50,662 nucleotides of DNA from Bacteroidales bacterium (GCA_016715075.1 JADKBK010000039.1:1-50662); one strand, 5' to 3'. Numbered from the stretch's first letter, positions 9,424-19,703 are shown. The notes: generated by a model from the sequence alone, not told the origin. A program made the numbers and translations.

Positions 9424-9976
9424 CTAACAATTATACGCGATCGCTGGCGCGGTCCCGATTGCTATGCAGGTTGCTGTGTTTGGCCACTGTTTCTCCACGG
9501 GCAAAACGTTGGTTTTAATAGTCCCCCTGGATTTAAGTGTTACAGAAATTCGCTTAATAATGAGCAACATCCGTGCCAGCATTGTTCCACTGACTTCCGC
9601 TGGTGCGGTCCCGATTGCTATGCAATTCTTCAGAATTAATGTAACAGTTAGTTTTTGGAAGTTTGGGGCTATTTAATAACTTTTCAATCGTTTTTTGGAA
9701 GTTTGGGGCTATTTAATAAATTGTTTCTTTTGTTCCCTTCAGAATTAATGTAACAGTTAGTTTTTGGAAGTTTGGGGCTATTTAATAAATCTGTTTCTAC
9801 CCCCAAACCCCCCGAGGGGGGCTTTAAAACTTGTTGGTTTTAAATAAGTCCCCCCTGGGGGATTTAGGGGTGTTACAGAGAAATTTCGCTTAATAATGAG
9901 CAACATCAGATCATTTAATATATTACCCGAATACTGAAGTATTAAATTGTTATCGGGATTGCAATCCGTGCCATAC
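9424..9976. repeat. gene-free mosaic of direct and inverted repeats
   Basis: No credible gene is seen in these 553 bases. Direct repeats: gcggtcccgattgctatgca at 9449-9468 and 9605-9624. A unit of about 50 bases starting ttcagaattaatgtaacagt lies at 9629-9679 and again at 9739-9788, and its second half (ggaagtttggggctatttaa) is also at about 9698-9717. A unit ending cgcttaataatgagcaacat lies at about 9507-9570 and again at 9837-9906. A long hairpin lies at 9799-9871, and a perfect 12-bp palindrome ggattgcaatcc at 9956-9967. The pattern suggests repeated duplication of small elements. Confidence 0.85.
9799..9871. repeat. long G/C-tract inverted repeat
   Basis: Left arm 9799-9830 (acccccaaaccccccgaggg and onward to ctttaaaac) pairs with right arm 9837-9871 (gttttaaataagtcccccct and onward to gatttaggggt). 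The loop is about 6 bases. It resembles a C-tract/G-tract intergenic hairpin I associate with Bacteroidota genomes. A decayed copy of the right arm lies at about 9507-9555. Confidence 0.8.
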
Positions 9977-10769
9977 TTAATATTTTTCTTCAGAGTTCAT
10001 TATTCGCTTTGCTTTTTCGGAATATTGCTCTCCTGCCAGCTGATACTGAACCATGATTACATTGATATAATCCAGCGCTTTCTGAACAGTTTGTGCCCTC
10101 TTCCGGTGTAGATGGCCATTAACCGGATGGGGAGTTCAGGAATGAGGGTCCTGAGTATTTTCCGGAAAATCCGGGCAGTAACAGACCAGCTGCATTCCTG
10201 TAAGCTTCAATCCTTGTCGTCCCGCCCGCACCATTAGTGTTATCACCCTGATCCTGAAGTTCATCATGAATTATTACTCCAATTTCACCCTTATTCTGCA
10301 GATATACAAGCTGTTTAAAAAGTTCAGATTCCGGAGAGATGATGCTTGTACCCAGGGCAAGATGAAGGGGTGGTCTGAAATATCTTTCCTTAATATTTAT
10401 GGAAGTAAGGAAGCAGACAGTCTGCGCAGCCACAATGCTTCCCGTACTTGATGATGTGATTATTATTTGTGTGTCAGGAGAAGTGATATTTCCAATAATC
10501 TGACTTGCAGCGGATGTCAGGAATCTGTTCTTATCAGGACGGGTTAATGGCTTCTGTGAATTGCTCAATGCCCACAGTACGTTTTTCGCCGGTGAGGTGA
10601 AATGAATACCTTTCATTATTTCAAACCTATCTCCCATGATCTGGTCCATCAGTCTGATATATGATCCTGTAAAGATGTTGAACCTGTTATTCCCTGCTTC
10701 GCCTCCTGCGAAGAAATAAACTTTATAATCAGTCTTTCTTTCGTCTGTATGGATCGATTCTGCAGCCAA
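9977..10769 (-). pseudogene. unrecognised protein, frameshifted and probably 5'-truncated
   Basis: The first frame (10769 down to 10119) gives 216 residues, begins only with a TTG, and has stops just upstream. A second frame from about 10130 to 9977 continues convincingly: HPVNGHLHRKRAQTVQKALD, then YINVIMVQYQL, ending EEKY. Removing one base from the GGGG run at 10129-10132 joins them into about 263 residues. The segment QIIITSSSTGSIVAAQTVCF resembles a nucleophile elbow of an alpha/beta hydrolase, but I do not recognise the family. It lies 33 bases after the DUF5916 gene and borders the repeat mosaic, which fits a decaying locus. Confidence 0.6.
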
Positions 10770-10801
10770 CCGTTATCGCTTTTATCAGGGGTGAAGAGTA
10801 A

Positions 10802-12976
10802 TTAATTGAACCAGTATGAAAGCTTAAGAACCAATCCCCTGTTTTTGATATTATGATCCTGCGGGAATGAGTTTTCTGTATAGACAATAAACAGATCCGA
10901 TACAGGTGCAAAGCGCCACTGGAATCGCAGGTTCAGGTTTATGTTGTCTATCTGGTCGTTATACTGGAGTAAGCTTGTGAAAAAGATCTTGTCGGTAAAA
11001 GTAAAATCGAGTCTGGGACCAATAAGTATGAATTTTGCGCTGTTGTAAGGGGAAGGCAGCTGTATATTATTATAGGAGGATATAATGCCAATGCTTCCGT
11101 AAGGTTGCACACGGTAGTTTATTTCACTGTTAATATTCCATCCTGTTCCGTTATAATATCCTCCATAGCGGCTTGATAAAAGGAAGTTAAAGGGCCTTCT
11201 TATATCAGAAGTAAATGATGCACTGACATCTATCCAGTTAAACTCTTCACCGGCCGGCAGCGGAACTCCTCCTGAATTGGTAGGATCAAAGGGAGCCTGA
11301 AGCAGTACTGAGGTTGACTTTAAACTTATCTGGGCCATGCTTTTGTTCATCCATTCAGCCTGGTAAAAAAGGATAGCATCCCTGTCAGTGATATTGAATG
11401 ACGGATCGGTAAGCAGATCGAATTTTATTCCTGGTCCGTGATTTGCAATTTTACTGTCTGAGGGAAAGAATTTATACTGCAGTGCTGGCGCTATTTCATA
11501 GTAGCCTTTTCTTCTAATATATCCCACCTCTGCCACATAATCGGCGCCGACCCAAGACTGGTTAAGTGTTGCAGTCATATATTGGGTGGAAAAAGTAATA
11601 TTGGCAGCAGCAGCAGCAGCATCCCCGTTGGCTCCCGGGTAGAAAGCCTGATGATAAAAAGTTTTGCCTGTCCATCTGTTGTCAGCGCTGGCCAGGTTAA
11701 ATTCCATTCCTGCTACACGGTTAAAATTGAGTCCTGAAAAGGATGTGTCGCTTTTTACATTCATGACCTGCTTATTGACAAGGAAGGCAGAAATATTGGA
11801 CCGTCTGAAAATCTTTCTCTGAAGGGCTGCAACGGTATAGTTACCTGCAGGGGTCTCATCTTTTTCCCTGGTCTGCATATCCATTAGTCCGATTCGCCAG
11901 TTATTCCCTATCTTTCCGCTTAGCCTGGCCCCTGCCACAACAGGTGTGCTAAGTCCGATACGTCTTGAAAAGAATGGTCTCAGGTTTTCAGTACCCAGAT
12001 TTGCGAACAGGTCGCTGTTCTCAAGATAGAATTGCCTCTTCTCAGGAAAAAACAGTTCGAACCTGTCGAGATTGGTAACCTGCCGGTCCACCTCAACCTG
12101 TGAATAATCGGGATTTATTGTGAGATCGAGATTCATGGATGTTGAGAGAATAACCTTAGCATCAATACCGGCATTGGCCTTAGGCTGTATATCTTCACCT
12201 GCCTCTTTGTCCTGGGTGGCCTTCCCTGAAATATATGGTATAAGGGAAAATCTCGGACCTCCCGATGAGGGAAGCGGCTTATCCCAGACAAGCGACCCTG
12301 TAAAGGCCAGTGAAGCTGTGGCGAATTGCCGTGGCATAGGTGCCCAGCTTGATTTTTCATTTGTTTTAAGATCCAGTCTGCTGAAGTTTATTCCCCATTC
12401 TGTCTCTCCGCCATGGTATCTTATACTGCGGAAAGGAATGGCAAACTCAGCTATCCAGCGGTCCGGATAATTTCTCACCGCTGATTTCCATTTTATGTCC
12501 CAGTCCAGATTTACTGTTCCCCCATTTGCCTGTACACCATCCCATTGCGCTCCTGCTGCTGATACGCCGAATGAAAACCCGTTTGTCTGATCGTTGTAGG
12601 TATCTATGAAAACAAGAAAATTGTCGTTTTTGCCAAAGTTAAAGTCACGCCTGAGCGATTCGACCGGGCGTTTGCCAGGAGTGGGATCGTAACAGGTAAT
12701 GGCTATGTAAATAGTTGATTCATTATATGTTAGTCTTACTTCAGTTTGCGAGCTGGCATAGCCGGTATCGGTAGGCAAAACTCTCTGAAAATGCGTTGCT
12801 GTCTCTGTAGATGACCAGATCGGCTCATCAAGGACTCCATCAATATTTATCTCATTTTCTGTCCTTGAAATCCCAATACGGTATTTTTCCCTGTTTACTC
12901 CCTTTGATTCTCCAAAAAGCAATGCAGTACAAAATAATGGGATTAGGATAACCAGGGTAAATCGTGTTCTGAGCAT
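10802..12976 (-). CDS. DUF5916 outer-membrane protein with CBM9-like N-terminus
   Basis: A 724-residue secreted protein. I chose the ATG at 12976 because it starts directly before a signal peptide (MLRTRFTLVILIPLFCTALL); a longer frame to 13060 lacks support. Residues about 30-200 form a carbohydrate-binding family 9-like domain (IDGVLDEPIWSS, then TYNESTIYIAITCYDP). Then comes the DUF5916 region (INPDYSQVEVDRQVTNLDRF, then FFPEKRQFYLENSDLF) and many alternating hydrophobic strands ending in YWFN, consistent with an outer-membrane beta-barrel. The function of the family is not established. The gene is divergent from nagA. Confidence 0.88.
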   Translation of the reverse strand: MLRTRFTLVILIPLFCTALLFGESKGVNREKYRIGISRTENEINIDGVLDEPIWSSTETATHFQRVLPTDTGYASSQTEVRLTYNESTIYIAITCYDPTPGKRPVESLRRDFNFGKNDNFLVFIDTYNDQTNGFSFGVSAAGAQWDGVQANGGTVNLDWDIKWKSAVRNYPDRWIAEFAIPFRSIRYHGGETEWGINFSRLDLKTNEKSSWAPMPRQFATASLAFTGSLVWDKPLPSSGGPRFSLIPYISGKATQDKEAGEDIQPKANAGIDAKVILSTSMNLDLTINPDYSQVEVDRQVTNLDRFELFFPEKRQFYLENSDLFANLGTENLRPFFSRRIGLSTPVVAGARLSGKIGNNWRIGLMDMQTREKDETPAGNYTVAALQRKIFRRSNISAFLVNKQVMNVKSDTSFSGLNFNRVAGMEFNLASADNRWTGKTFYHQAFYPGANGDAAAAAANITFSTQYMTATLNQSWVGADYVAEVGYIRRKGYYEIAPALQYKFFPSDSKIANHGPGIKFDLLTDPSFNITDRDAILFYQAEWMNKSMAQISLKSTSVLLQAPFDPTNSGGVPLPAGEEFNWIDVSASFTSDIRRPFNFLLSSRYGGYYNGTGWNINSEINYRVQPYGSIGIISSYNNIQLPSPYNSAKFILIGPRLDFTFTDKIFFTSLLQYNDQIDNINLNLRFQWRFAPVSDLFIVYTENSFPQDHNIKNRGLVLKLSYWFN

Positions 12977-13095
12977 TGCGGATTTTAAATTTTGGCACAA
13001 TATAGGAAAAATTGTATAAGGTGAGATTTGACAAATGTTAAAGAACCTTAAGTTCATCAAATAGATTGTACCGGAGAAAATAAATCTTATTTCGC

Positions 13096-13103
13096 TACAT
13101 TTG
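13096..13103 (+). promoter_or_regulatory. possible -7 element upstream of nagA
   Basis: TACATTTG fits the Bacteroidota -7 consensus TAnnTTTG. No TTG lies at the usual distance upstream. If used, the 13131 inverted repeat would fall in the nagA 5' leader. Confidence 0.3.
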
Positions 13104-13130
13104 AACCGTTAATTTAATTCTATGGTGAAT

Positions 13131-13230
13131 CATCCTTTGTGATCCTTTGTGCCATCCTTTGTGACCTTCGTGTTTAATTAAAAAATAAACACAAAGTACA
13201 CGGTGGATTTAACATAGGGACACTAAGGAT
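13131..13230. repeat. intergenic inverted repeat, CTYTGTG family copy 2
   Basis: The left arm has cctttgtg at 13134, 13144 and 13156, then ccttcgtg at 13165, spaced 10, 12 and 9 bases. The right arm from about 13187 has aaacacaaagtacacggtgg and ends gacactaagg. It lies between the DUF5916 gene and nagA, on the nagA side. Confidence 0.85.
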
Positions 13231-13243
13231 TTAATCTAATGAG

Positions 13244-14419
13244 ATGATTACGGAAGATATAAAGGCTCAGATTATTGTAAGCGGAATACATTATGCCACA
13301 GGAAAACCTGTCTCTCTGGAAATCAGGGATGGGAGAATCATTAAAATAGCTGAGCCAGAAAGGCTGAAGGCAGAAGAGATGAATCTGTTTATTGCACCTG
13401 GGTTGATAGATAACCAGATCAATGGTTATGCGAATATTGATTTTTCAGGATCAGCCCTGTCTGCATCAGGCGTTATAGATGCAGCAAAAGCCATATGGAG
13501 CGGAGGAGTTACCACTTTCCTGCCAACACTAATCACCGGGAGCCATGAAACCCTTCTGAAAAATTTCCGGATTCTTAATGAAGCATTGACTCTTGACAGC
13601 AGGCTTGCAGGATCTGTTCCTGGTTTTCACCTGGAGGGACCATATATTTCTCCTGATGAAGGATTCAGGGGATGCCATCCGGTTCAGTATATCCGTAAGC
13701 CTTTATGGGAGGAATTCATAATGTATCAGGAAGCAGCTGCAGGGAAGATTATCCAGGTGACACTGGCTCCTGAACTTGAAGGTGCCATGGAGTTTATAAG
13801 ATTATGCAGGCACAACGGTATTATAGTGGCAATGGGCCACACCAATTCAACAGCAGCGGAAATAAGCGCTGCTGCCGACGAAGGTGTAACCTTGTCAACT
13901 CATCTAGGCAACGGGTGCGCTAATTATATTCATCGTCATAATAATCCTATATGGCCGCAGCTGGCAAATGAAAAACTTACTGCAACAGTAATTGCTGACG
14001 GCTTTCATTTGCTTCCCGAGGAGCTTAAAGTGTTCCTCAGATCAAAGGGACCTCATAAGCTTATTCTCACCTCCGATGTTATTTATCTGGCCGGAATGGC
14101 CCCTGGAAAGTATACCTTTCTTGAGAGCGAAGTAATGCTGACTGAAGAAGGCATGCTGAAAAATATTGCAATGAACTGTCTTGCAGGTGCATCCTTCCCC
14201 CTGAAAACCGGAGTAGGGAACATGATTAAATTCACAGGATGCTCTCTTGAAGAGGCTGTGAATATGGCTACACAAAATGTTGCCGCTGCATATGGCCTGA
14301 ATGACAGGGGGAGCCTTTCACCAGGAAAAAGGGGAGATATTATATTGTTTGAAAAAAATGCAGACAAGCTTATAATAAGAAAAACATATCTGAATGGAGA
14401 ACTTGTATTTCATGAGTAA
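13244..14419 (+). CDS. nagA: N-acetylglucosamine-6-phosphate deacetylase
   Basis: A 391-residue amidohydrolase that removes acetate from GlcNAc-6-phosphate, feeding amino sugars into glycolysis or wall recycling. Motifs: APGLIDNQINGYANIDF near residue 51, where the first His-x-His is replaced by Gln/Asn as in the single-metal E. coli-type enzymes; GFHLEGPYIS with the metal Glu near 131; AMGHTNSTAAE near 197; THLGNGC near 219; and LTSDVIYLAGMAPG with the catalytic Asp near 281. Start at the ATG after the repeat. A sodium:solute symporter follows, suggesting sugar uptake and use. Confidence 0.93.
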   Translation: MITEDIKAQIIVSGIHYATGKPVSLEIRDGRIIKIAEPERLKAEEMNLFIAPGLIDNQINGYANIDFSGSALSASGVIDAAKAIWSGGVTTFLPTLITGSHETLLKNFRILNEALTLDSRLAGSVPGFHLEGPYISPDEGFRGCHPVQYIRKPLWEEFIMYQEAAAGKIIQVTLAPELEGAMEFIRLCRHNGIIVAMGHTNSTAAEISAAADEGVTLSTHLGNGCANYIHRHNNPIWPQLANEKLTATVIADGFHLLPEELKVFLRSKGPHKLILTSDVIYLAGMAPGKYTFLESEVMLTEEGMLKNIAMNCLAGASFPLKTGVGNMIKFTGCSLEEAVNMATQNVAAAYGLNDRGSLSPGKRGDIILFEKNADKLIIRKTYLNGELVFHE

Positions 14420-14644
14420 GAACTAAATGATAAATGATTATATTTATCCGCTTACAGAATGGTTTTATAAAAGTTTATCATATTATCCGAATAAAAGTAT
14501 GAGAGTCTGAACAAAGTAAAGATTCTCCTTGTAATTTCATATTTTATCCGTTTTTTAAAGTAAGTTGATTACTAAATATAAGAATTTCTGCCTCATGCCC
14601 CGAGCCTCACTGAAGATAGTTATGACCTCAAACCTGCTTAAATT

Positions 14645-16311
14645 ATGAGTACACTCGACTACGTAGTGCTTTTTGGCTATTTTATCTCAATCACTGCCTT
14701 TGGTTTATGGATGGCGCGTAAAACAAGGACAAGCGATGCCTTTTTCAGAGGTGAAAGGAAGTTCAAGTGGTATATCATGATAGGTCAGGCGTTTGGTGTG
14801 GGTACACATGCTGAGATGCCTGTTGCCCAGACCGGAGCAACATTCAGCCAGGGGTTTGCAACTATCTGGTACCAGTGGAAGAACATGCTTATAACTCCCT
14901 TCTACTGGCTAATTGCACCCTTTTACAGGCGGAGTGAACGTACCACTATAGGTGAGATAATGGAAGACCGCTATGGCAGCAAGATCGGACTGATCTATTC
15001 AATTTTTGCGGTTACCTACTTCGTTTTCAATATGGGAGTCATGATGCAGGGTGCTGCCAAGGTGATCTCCGTGGCTTCCGGCACCAATATTTCTCCGGAT
15101 ATGGTAGTTTTTGCAATGACAATTGCATTTATCATTTACAGTTATGCCGGTGGACTTATCGCCGCAGCATATACTGATTTCATACAATCCTTTCTCATTA
15201 TTACCCTCTCTATTTTGCTGATCCCTCTTGGATTAAAGCAGATTGGCGGATTCTCCGGAATGCGTGCAGTCCTTCCCGACCATTTCTTTGATCTTTTTAA
15301 TGCCGCCAGCGGTATTGATGCTTTCACAATAGCCATGCTGGCAGTTAACGGTATTGTAGGTATTACTGCCCAGCCGCACATGATATCTATGTGTGCCACA
15401 GGCGATACTGAAAGGGCCGGGCGGATAGGTCAGACTTTCGGATCGATGGTAAAACGCCTGGTAACGATAGGATGGGCGTTGACAGGATTGGTTGTGGCTG
15501 CCCTCGTAATAAAAAAAGGTGCAACACTTGCCGATCCCGAAATGGCTTTCGGGTACGCCTGCAGTGTATTGCTGGTACCTGGTCTTGTTGGGCTTATGTT
15601 GTCAGCAATTGTTGCGGCAAATATGTCGGCATGCTCCAACTTTATGGTAAATACAGGAGCTCTTTTTACACAGAATTTTTATAAGAAATATATAAATCCC
15701 GAAGCTGAAGATAAAAAGCTCTTAAAGATGGGCAAACTTTCGGGGCTTGGACTCGCTGTTCTGGCTGTATTTTTTGCCATGAGCATTAAAATGTACTTCA
15801 TGCTTTCCTTTTCACTGAAACACTGGCAGCCTTTATGGGTATCATTTTCCTTGGAGGTATAATATGGAAAAGGGCCAACAGGTACGGTGCGATTGCTGCA
15901 ATAATAATGTCGCTGCTAACCTATTTTGTATCAAATTATCTTTCACAGGGTGAACTGATGCTTGTATACAAATGGAAACCGGCTCCATTCGGACTTGCCA
16001 TGCTTTCCGGATTTTTTGTATTCTGGCTTGTAAGTATCCTTACAAAACCTGAGGATAAAGAAAAGAATGAGGCATTTTTTGATAACATGAGAAGAAAATC
16101 AGATGCTAATCACACAGACAAGGATGGCAAAAAGCCACTCGCTTCAGAAACAGGAGATGATCTGCTTCTGCTGGATCTGCCGGGATGGCTTCATAAGTCG
16201 AGATGGAGTGATTTCTTTAAACGATACCGTGAGGATATTGCAGGTTTCATCCTGAGCTGGATTGTAGTGGGTGCCCTGATACTTCTGGCCTGGGGTATTC
16301 TGCAGATATAA
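14645..16311 (+). CDS. sodium:solute symporter family protein, one-base frameshift
   Basis: A polytopic symporter of about 555 residues once repaired; it takes up a sugar or other solute with Na+. The first frame (14645-15862) covers about ten helices, with RTSDAFFRGERKFKWY near residue 28 and a Na+-site-like region VGIVGITAQPHM. It then derails. The family reading resumes in another frame at 15820 (ETLAAFMGIIFLGGIIWKRA) and runs to 16311. One extra T in the four-T run at 15809-15812 gives MLSFFTETLAAF. nagA upstream and GH26 downstream suggest a hexose-type or amino-sugar substrate, but this is only inference. Confidence 0.9.
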
Positions 16312-16350
16312 GTGAGGCCTTGAAGCCAATGGCAAAAATAAAGGCCCTGA

Positions 16351-17475
16351 TTACTTATAAATATCCTTCAGATCTTTTTCAAATAAGGTATATGGATCAT
16401 TATAGAATTTCATGAAATCAGGAACACTCACCTGACCAGAGAATGGTGCATAAAAGTGAGTCGGGCTGGTGGCATCGTTTCTCCATACAAGAACGTAGCA
16501 GAGCTTCATTTGATTCTTAATCATAGTCGCAAGCAGTGTTTCCGTCCACCATGTCGGATTGGGAATTGACTCAAGGCCAGTCTCTGTAAATGCGGCCAGT
16601 TTACCAGCCTTCTGAGCATAATCAGATACTATTTTAAGTTTACCTGATGCTGAAGTTATATCATATTTGTCACGTCCCATATCTCCGTAATTGTCAACCC
16701 CAAGAAGATCAACCCATTCATCACCGGGATAGCGTTCAAGATACTCTTCTGTGGTATTGAACCTGTTGTCGGGTGAAAATGCATAAATAAAATTGTGTAC
16801 CCCAACACTGTCTCTCAGATAGGATACGGTGAATCTCCATAGTGTTTTAAATTCTTCAGTTGTACAATGAGGTTTTCCCCACCAGAACCAACCACCGTCA
16901 AACTCATGAAAGGGTCGGAAAATAACAGGTACCTGTTTGTCGTCCGCACCACGCAGGTTGTTGGCCCACTCCCCAACCTCATTTAGTATCTCTGTATATT
17001 TTGCATGGGAGGATCCTCCAGGGATGATGAACCTTACCGCGGGAGCTGAGACTGAATCTTTCCAGTAAAAGCCTCCCTCCGATACCGGGTTTGAGAAATG
17101 CCATGAAGCCGTGATAACACCTCCTCTGTTATAAGTAGCTTCCACGTTTTTCTTCATATTTTCCTTATACTGGCTGATCTGCTCTGGTGTACCACCCGAA
17201 AATCCCATGAAATCAACTCCGATCACAGCAGGATGAGAACCTGTAACTGATTTTACATCTGAACGGTCTGCTTCCCCTGACCACCCATGACCATATTCTG
17301 TGGCATGCTGATGGCCAAAAAGGGTATGATCTGCAGCAAGCTCTCCCAGGTTTTTAAAAAGATTTTTGGTCTCGGCTGTGGCATTGGTATCGACCATCTT
17401 TTTTGCGTTGTCATTGCCTGTTCTATTGCATGATATGAAAGTAATTGCAAGGATAATGATTAACGTTGATTTCAT
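16351..17475 (-). CDS. glycoside hydrolase family 26 beta-mannanase, lipoprotein
   Basis: A 374-residue secreted enzyme. The ATG at 17475 gives a lipoprotein signal (ILAITFISC, lipid Cys16), so I prefer it to the longer frame. GH26 motifs: FGHQHATEYGHGW near residue 54, VIFRPFHEFDGGWFWW with the acid/base Glu191, and AFTETGLE with nucleophile Glu298. The enzyme most likely cuts beta-1,4-mannan at the cell surface or in the periplasm. Convergent with the symporter gene, 39 bases apart. Full length, no damage seen. Confidence 0.93.
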   Translation of the reverse strand: MKSTLIIILAITFISCNRTGNDNAKKMVDTNATAETKNLFKNLGELAADHTLFGHQHATEYGHGWSGEADRSDVKSVTGSHPAVIGVDFMGFSGGTPEQISQYKENMKKNVEATYNRGGVITASWHFSNPVSEGGFYWKDSVSAPAVRFIIPGGSSHAKYTEILNEVGEWANNLRGADDKQVPVIFRPFHEFDGGWFWWGKPHCTTEEFKTLWRFTVSYLRDSVGVHNFIYAFSPDNRFNTTEEYLERYPGDEWVDLLGVDNYGDMGRDKYDITSASGKLKIVSDYAQKAGKLAAFTETGLESIPNPTWWTETLLATMIKNQMKLCYVLVWRNDATSPTHFYAPFSGQVSVPDFMKFYNDPYTLFEKDLKDIYK

Positions 17476-17636
17476 TTCACGGTATTTTTTTTGGATAGGT
17501 TTTGTTTTGATAAAGATATAAATAATAATAATGGATTTTGACTTTTGAGACGGCCTCAGCTTTGATCTTATTTGCCTGGTTGACCCTTTCGCATTGCCAT
17601 GTTTCTGCATCTCTTAAGAAACATTAACTTTTTTCA

Positions 17637-17668
17637 TTTGGTATTGAATGATACTATTAATAACTTTG
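17637..17668 (+). promoter_or_regulatory. Bacteroidota-type promoter for tatA
   Basis: TTTG at 17637-17640, a 20-base spacer, then TAACTTTG at 17661-17668 match the -33 and -7 elements. The start codon is 24 bases further on. Confidence 0.65.
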
Positions 17669-17691
17669 ACCGTTATTTAAAACTTAAGAAG

Positions 17692-17880
17692 ATGGGAAAT
17701 CTTGGAGCTACTGAGATCATATTAATTTTACTTGTTGTGGTTTTATTATTTGGCGGGAGAAAAATTCCTGAACTGATGAAAGGTATTGGTCAGGGAATGA
17801 AGGAATTTAAAAAAGCCTCCAAACTGGATGATGATTCCGAAAAAGTGAGCGCTGAGCCAAAAAGCGAAGAAAAAAAATAA
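17692..17880 (+). CDS. tatA: twin-arginine translocase subunit TatA/TatE
   Basis: A 62-residue protein: short N-terminal membrane helix (ATEIILILLVVVLLFGG), a hinge, the amphipathic helix KIPELMKGIGQGMKEFKKA and an acidic/basic tail. TatA multimers form the pore for folded proteins carrying twin-arginine signals. I chose the ATG at 17692, since the longer frame to 17599 has no family match and would contain the promoter. It is a stand-alone gene, with tatC not in the window. At least six products of this window carry Tat-like RR signals, so the gene is relevant to its neighbours. Confidence 0.95.
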   Translation: MGNLGATEIILILLVVVLLFGGRKIPELMKGIGQGMKEFKKASKLDDDSEKVSAEPKSEEKK

Positions 17881-17911
17881 AGGTACCCTCCGGGAATATT
17901 CCGGGGAACCT
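17881..17911. terminator. hairpin between tatA and the amidase gene
   Basis: A GC-rich stem-loop with outer aggt/acct and an inner C-rich/G-rich stem, followed on the + strand by cattttatt. It lies directly after the tatA stop and between convergent genes, so it may serve both. Confidence 0.5.
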
Positions 17912-17933
17912 CATTTTATTGGTGTATTGTTAT

Positions 17934-19529
17934 TTAGTCTGATACAATATATTCCGGTGCTTTTCTGAATTTAGTCCCCTGTTCATAGCTGAATGCTATC
18001 TCTATCAGTGTTGGTTCACTCCATGCCCTTCCAAAGAAGGTAACACCTACCGGCAGTTCATCAATGAAGCCCATGGGAACTGTAATTGCAGGATAGCCGG
18101 ATATTGCTGCCAATGATGAACTGCCTCCGACAAAGTGATCCCCCAGTATCAGATCTGTCTTCCATGCAGGAGAGCCTGTAGGAGACATTATTGCATCAAG
18201 CTTATTGGCATCCATTACCTTATCAATTCCATCTTCGCGTGTAGCCTTGTGCATGAGGGCAAGAGACTTCTTGTAGTCGTCCGATTCAAGGTTCCCCTTT
18301 TTATCAGCCAGTTCAAGGATTTTCTGGTCAAAATACCGGAGTTCAACGCTATCTGATTTATTGAATTCAATAAGGTCAGTTATATTCTTTACCGGTATTT
18401 CACTATCCAGCCCGGAAAGATACTTGTTTAGCCCGTCCCTGAATTCATATACCATTACGTTAAATGATGCCTGTTCATAATTCTCGCCTTTTGGAAAGTC
18501 AATATCAATTACTTCAGCGCCATTGGCCCTGAGCCATCTGACTGTGTTCTCCATAAGTGTGTCAACCTTATCTGAAAACCCCATTGCCTTTCTCTGAATG
18601 CCTATCCGTTTTCCTTTTACACCGTCTGCGATGAGATACCTGGAATAATCAGTCAGATATTTACCACTGGAAGCCAATGTTTTGGAATCTGAAGAATCAA
18701 TTCCTGTCATTAATCCAAGTGTGATTACGGCATCAGTGACTGTTCTTCCCATAGGGCCTGGAGTATCCTGGGAGAAGGAGATTGGAATAATTCCTGTGCG
18801 GCTCAGCAGCCCGACTGTTGGTTTTATTCCCACAATTCCATTGTTGTTTGAAGGGCATACTATGGATCCATTTGTTTCAGTGCCGATGGCAATCATACAT
18901 AGATTTGCAGAGACGGCAACTCCTGAACCTGAGCTGGAACCGCAGGGATTACGGTCGAGAACATATGGGTTTTTTGTTTGTCCTCCCACACCACTCCAGC
19001 CGCTCGACGACATGGCAGCACGGAAATTGGCCCATTCACTCAGATTAGACTTGGCAATAATTATTGCACCTGCTTCTCTGAGCTTCTTTGCGATGAAGCT
19101 GTCATTCTTTGGATATGAGTTCCTGAGGGCAGTTGCCCCCGCCGTATTTGGCATTTTATCATGAGTATCTATATTATCCTTAAGGATCACAGGAATCCCA
19201 TGCAGCGGTCCCCTGGAATTCCCTGAAGCAAGTTCCCTATCCAGTTCTTCAGCAATCTGTATGGCATCAGGATTCACCCGTATAACAGAATTCAGTCCGG
19301 GTCCGCTTTTATCGATTTCATTAATCCTCTCAAGATAAACATTAACAACATCGGTTATGGTATACATGCCATCCCTGTATCCCTCCTGTAGTTGCGAAAT
19401 AGTGAGCTCTTCAATCCAGCCGGTATCGGTTTTTCCCTTTACGGTCTGATTATTCGGTGATTTGCATGTTATCAGGCATATCAAAGCGGAAGAACCCAGC
19501 AGCGATAATCTGTATAAATTTCTGTTCAT
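17934..19529 (-). CDS. amidase signature family lipoprotein
   Basis: A 531-residue amidase. The ATG at 19529 gives a lipoprotein signal ending LITC (Cys22); the upstream in-frame ATG at 19595 is less likely. The Ser-cisSer-Lys triad is visible: Lys117 in VILKDNID, the serine cluster CGSSSGSG at 196-203, and the nucleophile Ser222 in GTETNGSIVCPS. The enzyme hydrolyses an amide; the substrate is unknown. Being exported, it is probably not the tRNA amidotransferase GatA but one of the many secreted amidases of Bacteroidota. Convergent with tatA. Confidence 0.9.
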   Translation of the reverse strand: MNRNLYRLSLLGSSALICLITCKSPNNQTVKGKTDTGWIEELTISQLQEGYRDGMYTITDVVNVYLERINEIDKSGPGLNSVIRVNPDAIQIAEELDRELASGNSRGPLHGIPVILKDNIDTHDKMPNTAGATALRNSYPKNDSFIAKKLREAGAIIIAKSNLSEWANFRAAMSSSGWSGVGGQTKNPYVLDRNPCGSSSGSGVAVSANLCMIAIGTETNGSIVCPSNNNGIVGIKPTVGLLSRTGIIPISFSQDTPGPMGRTVTDAVITLGLMTGIDSSDSKTLASSGKYLTDYSRYLIADGVKGKRIGIQRKAMGFSDKVDTLMENTVRWLRANGAEVIDIDFPKGENYEQASFNVMVYEFRDGLNKYLSGLDSEIPVKNITDLIEFNKSDSVELRYFDQKILELADKKGNLESDDYKKSLALMHKATREDGIDKVMDANKLDAIMSPTGSPAWKTDLILGDHFVGGSSSLAAISGYPAITVPMGFIDELPVGVTFFGRAWSEPTLIEIAFSYEQGTKFRKAPEYIVSD

Positions 19530-19676
19530 AATCAATGGATTGAAAAAGATTTGCAGGTAGCTTTTAACAAAGTTTAACAGGATTACTCTGCTCATAAAAT
19601 TATGAATAATAAATCATTTTGAATATATTTGTTCTGCATCATTGGAAAAATTTCGGCATTACTGATCCCCTGTTTC

Positions 19677-19684
19677 TAAATTTG
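19677..19684 (+). promoter_or_regulatory. possible -7 element for the xdhC operon
   Basis: TAAATTTG fits TAnnTTTG and lies 19 bases before the xdhC ATG. No clear -33 TTG at the right distance is seen. Confidence 0.4.
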
Positions 19685-19703
19685 TATCTAAGGTTATTTT
19701 AAA

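Noticed and set aside
9464..9676. 70-codon open frame in the repeat mosaic
   Set aside because: It runs through two copies of duplicated non-coding units and resembles no protein family.
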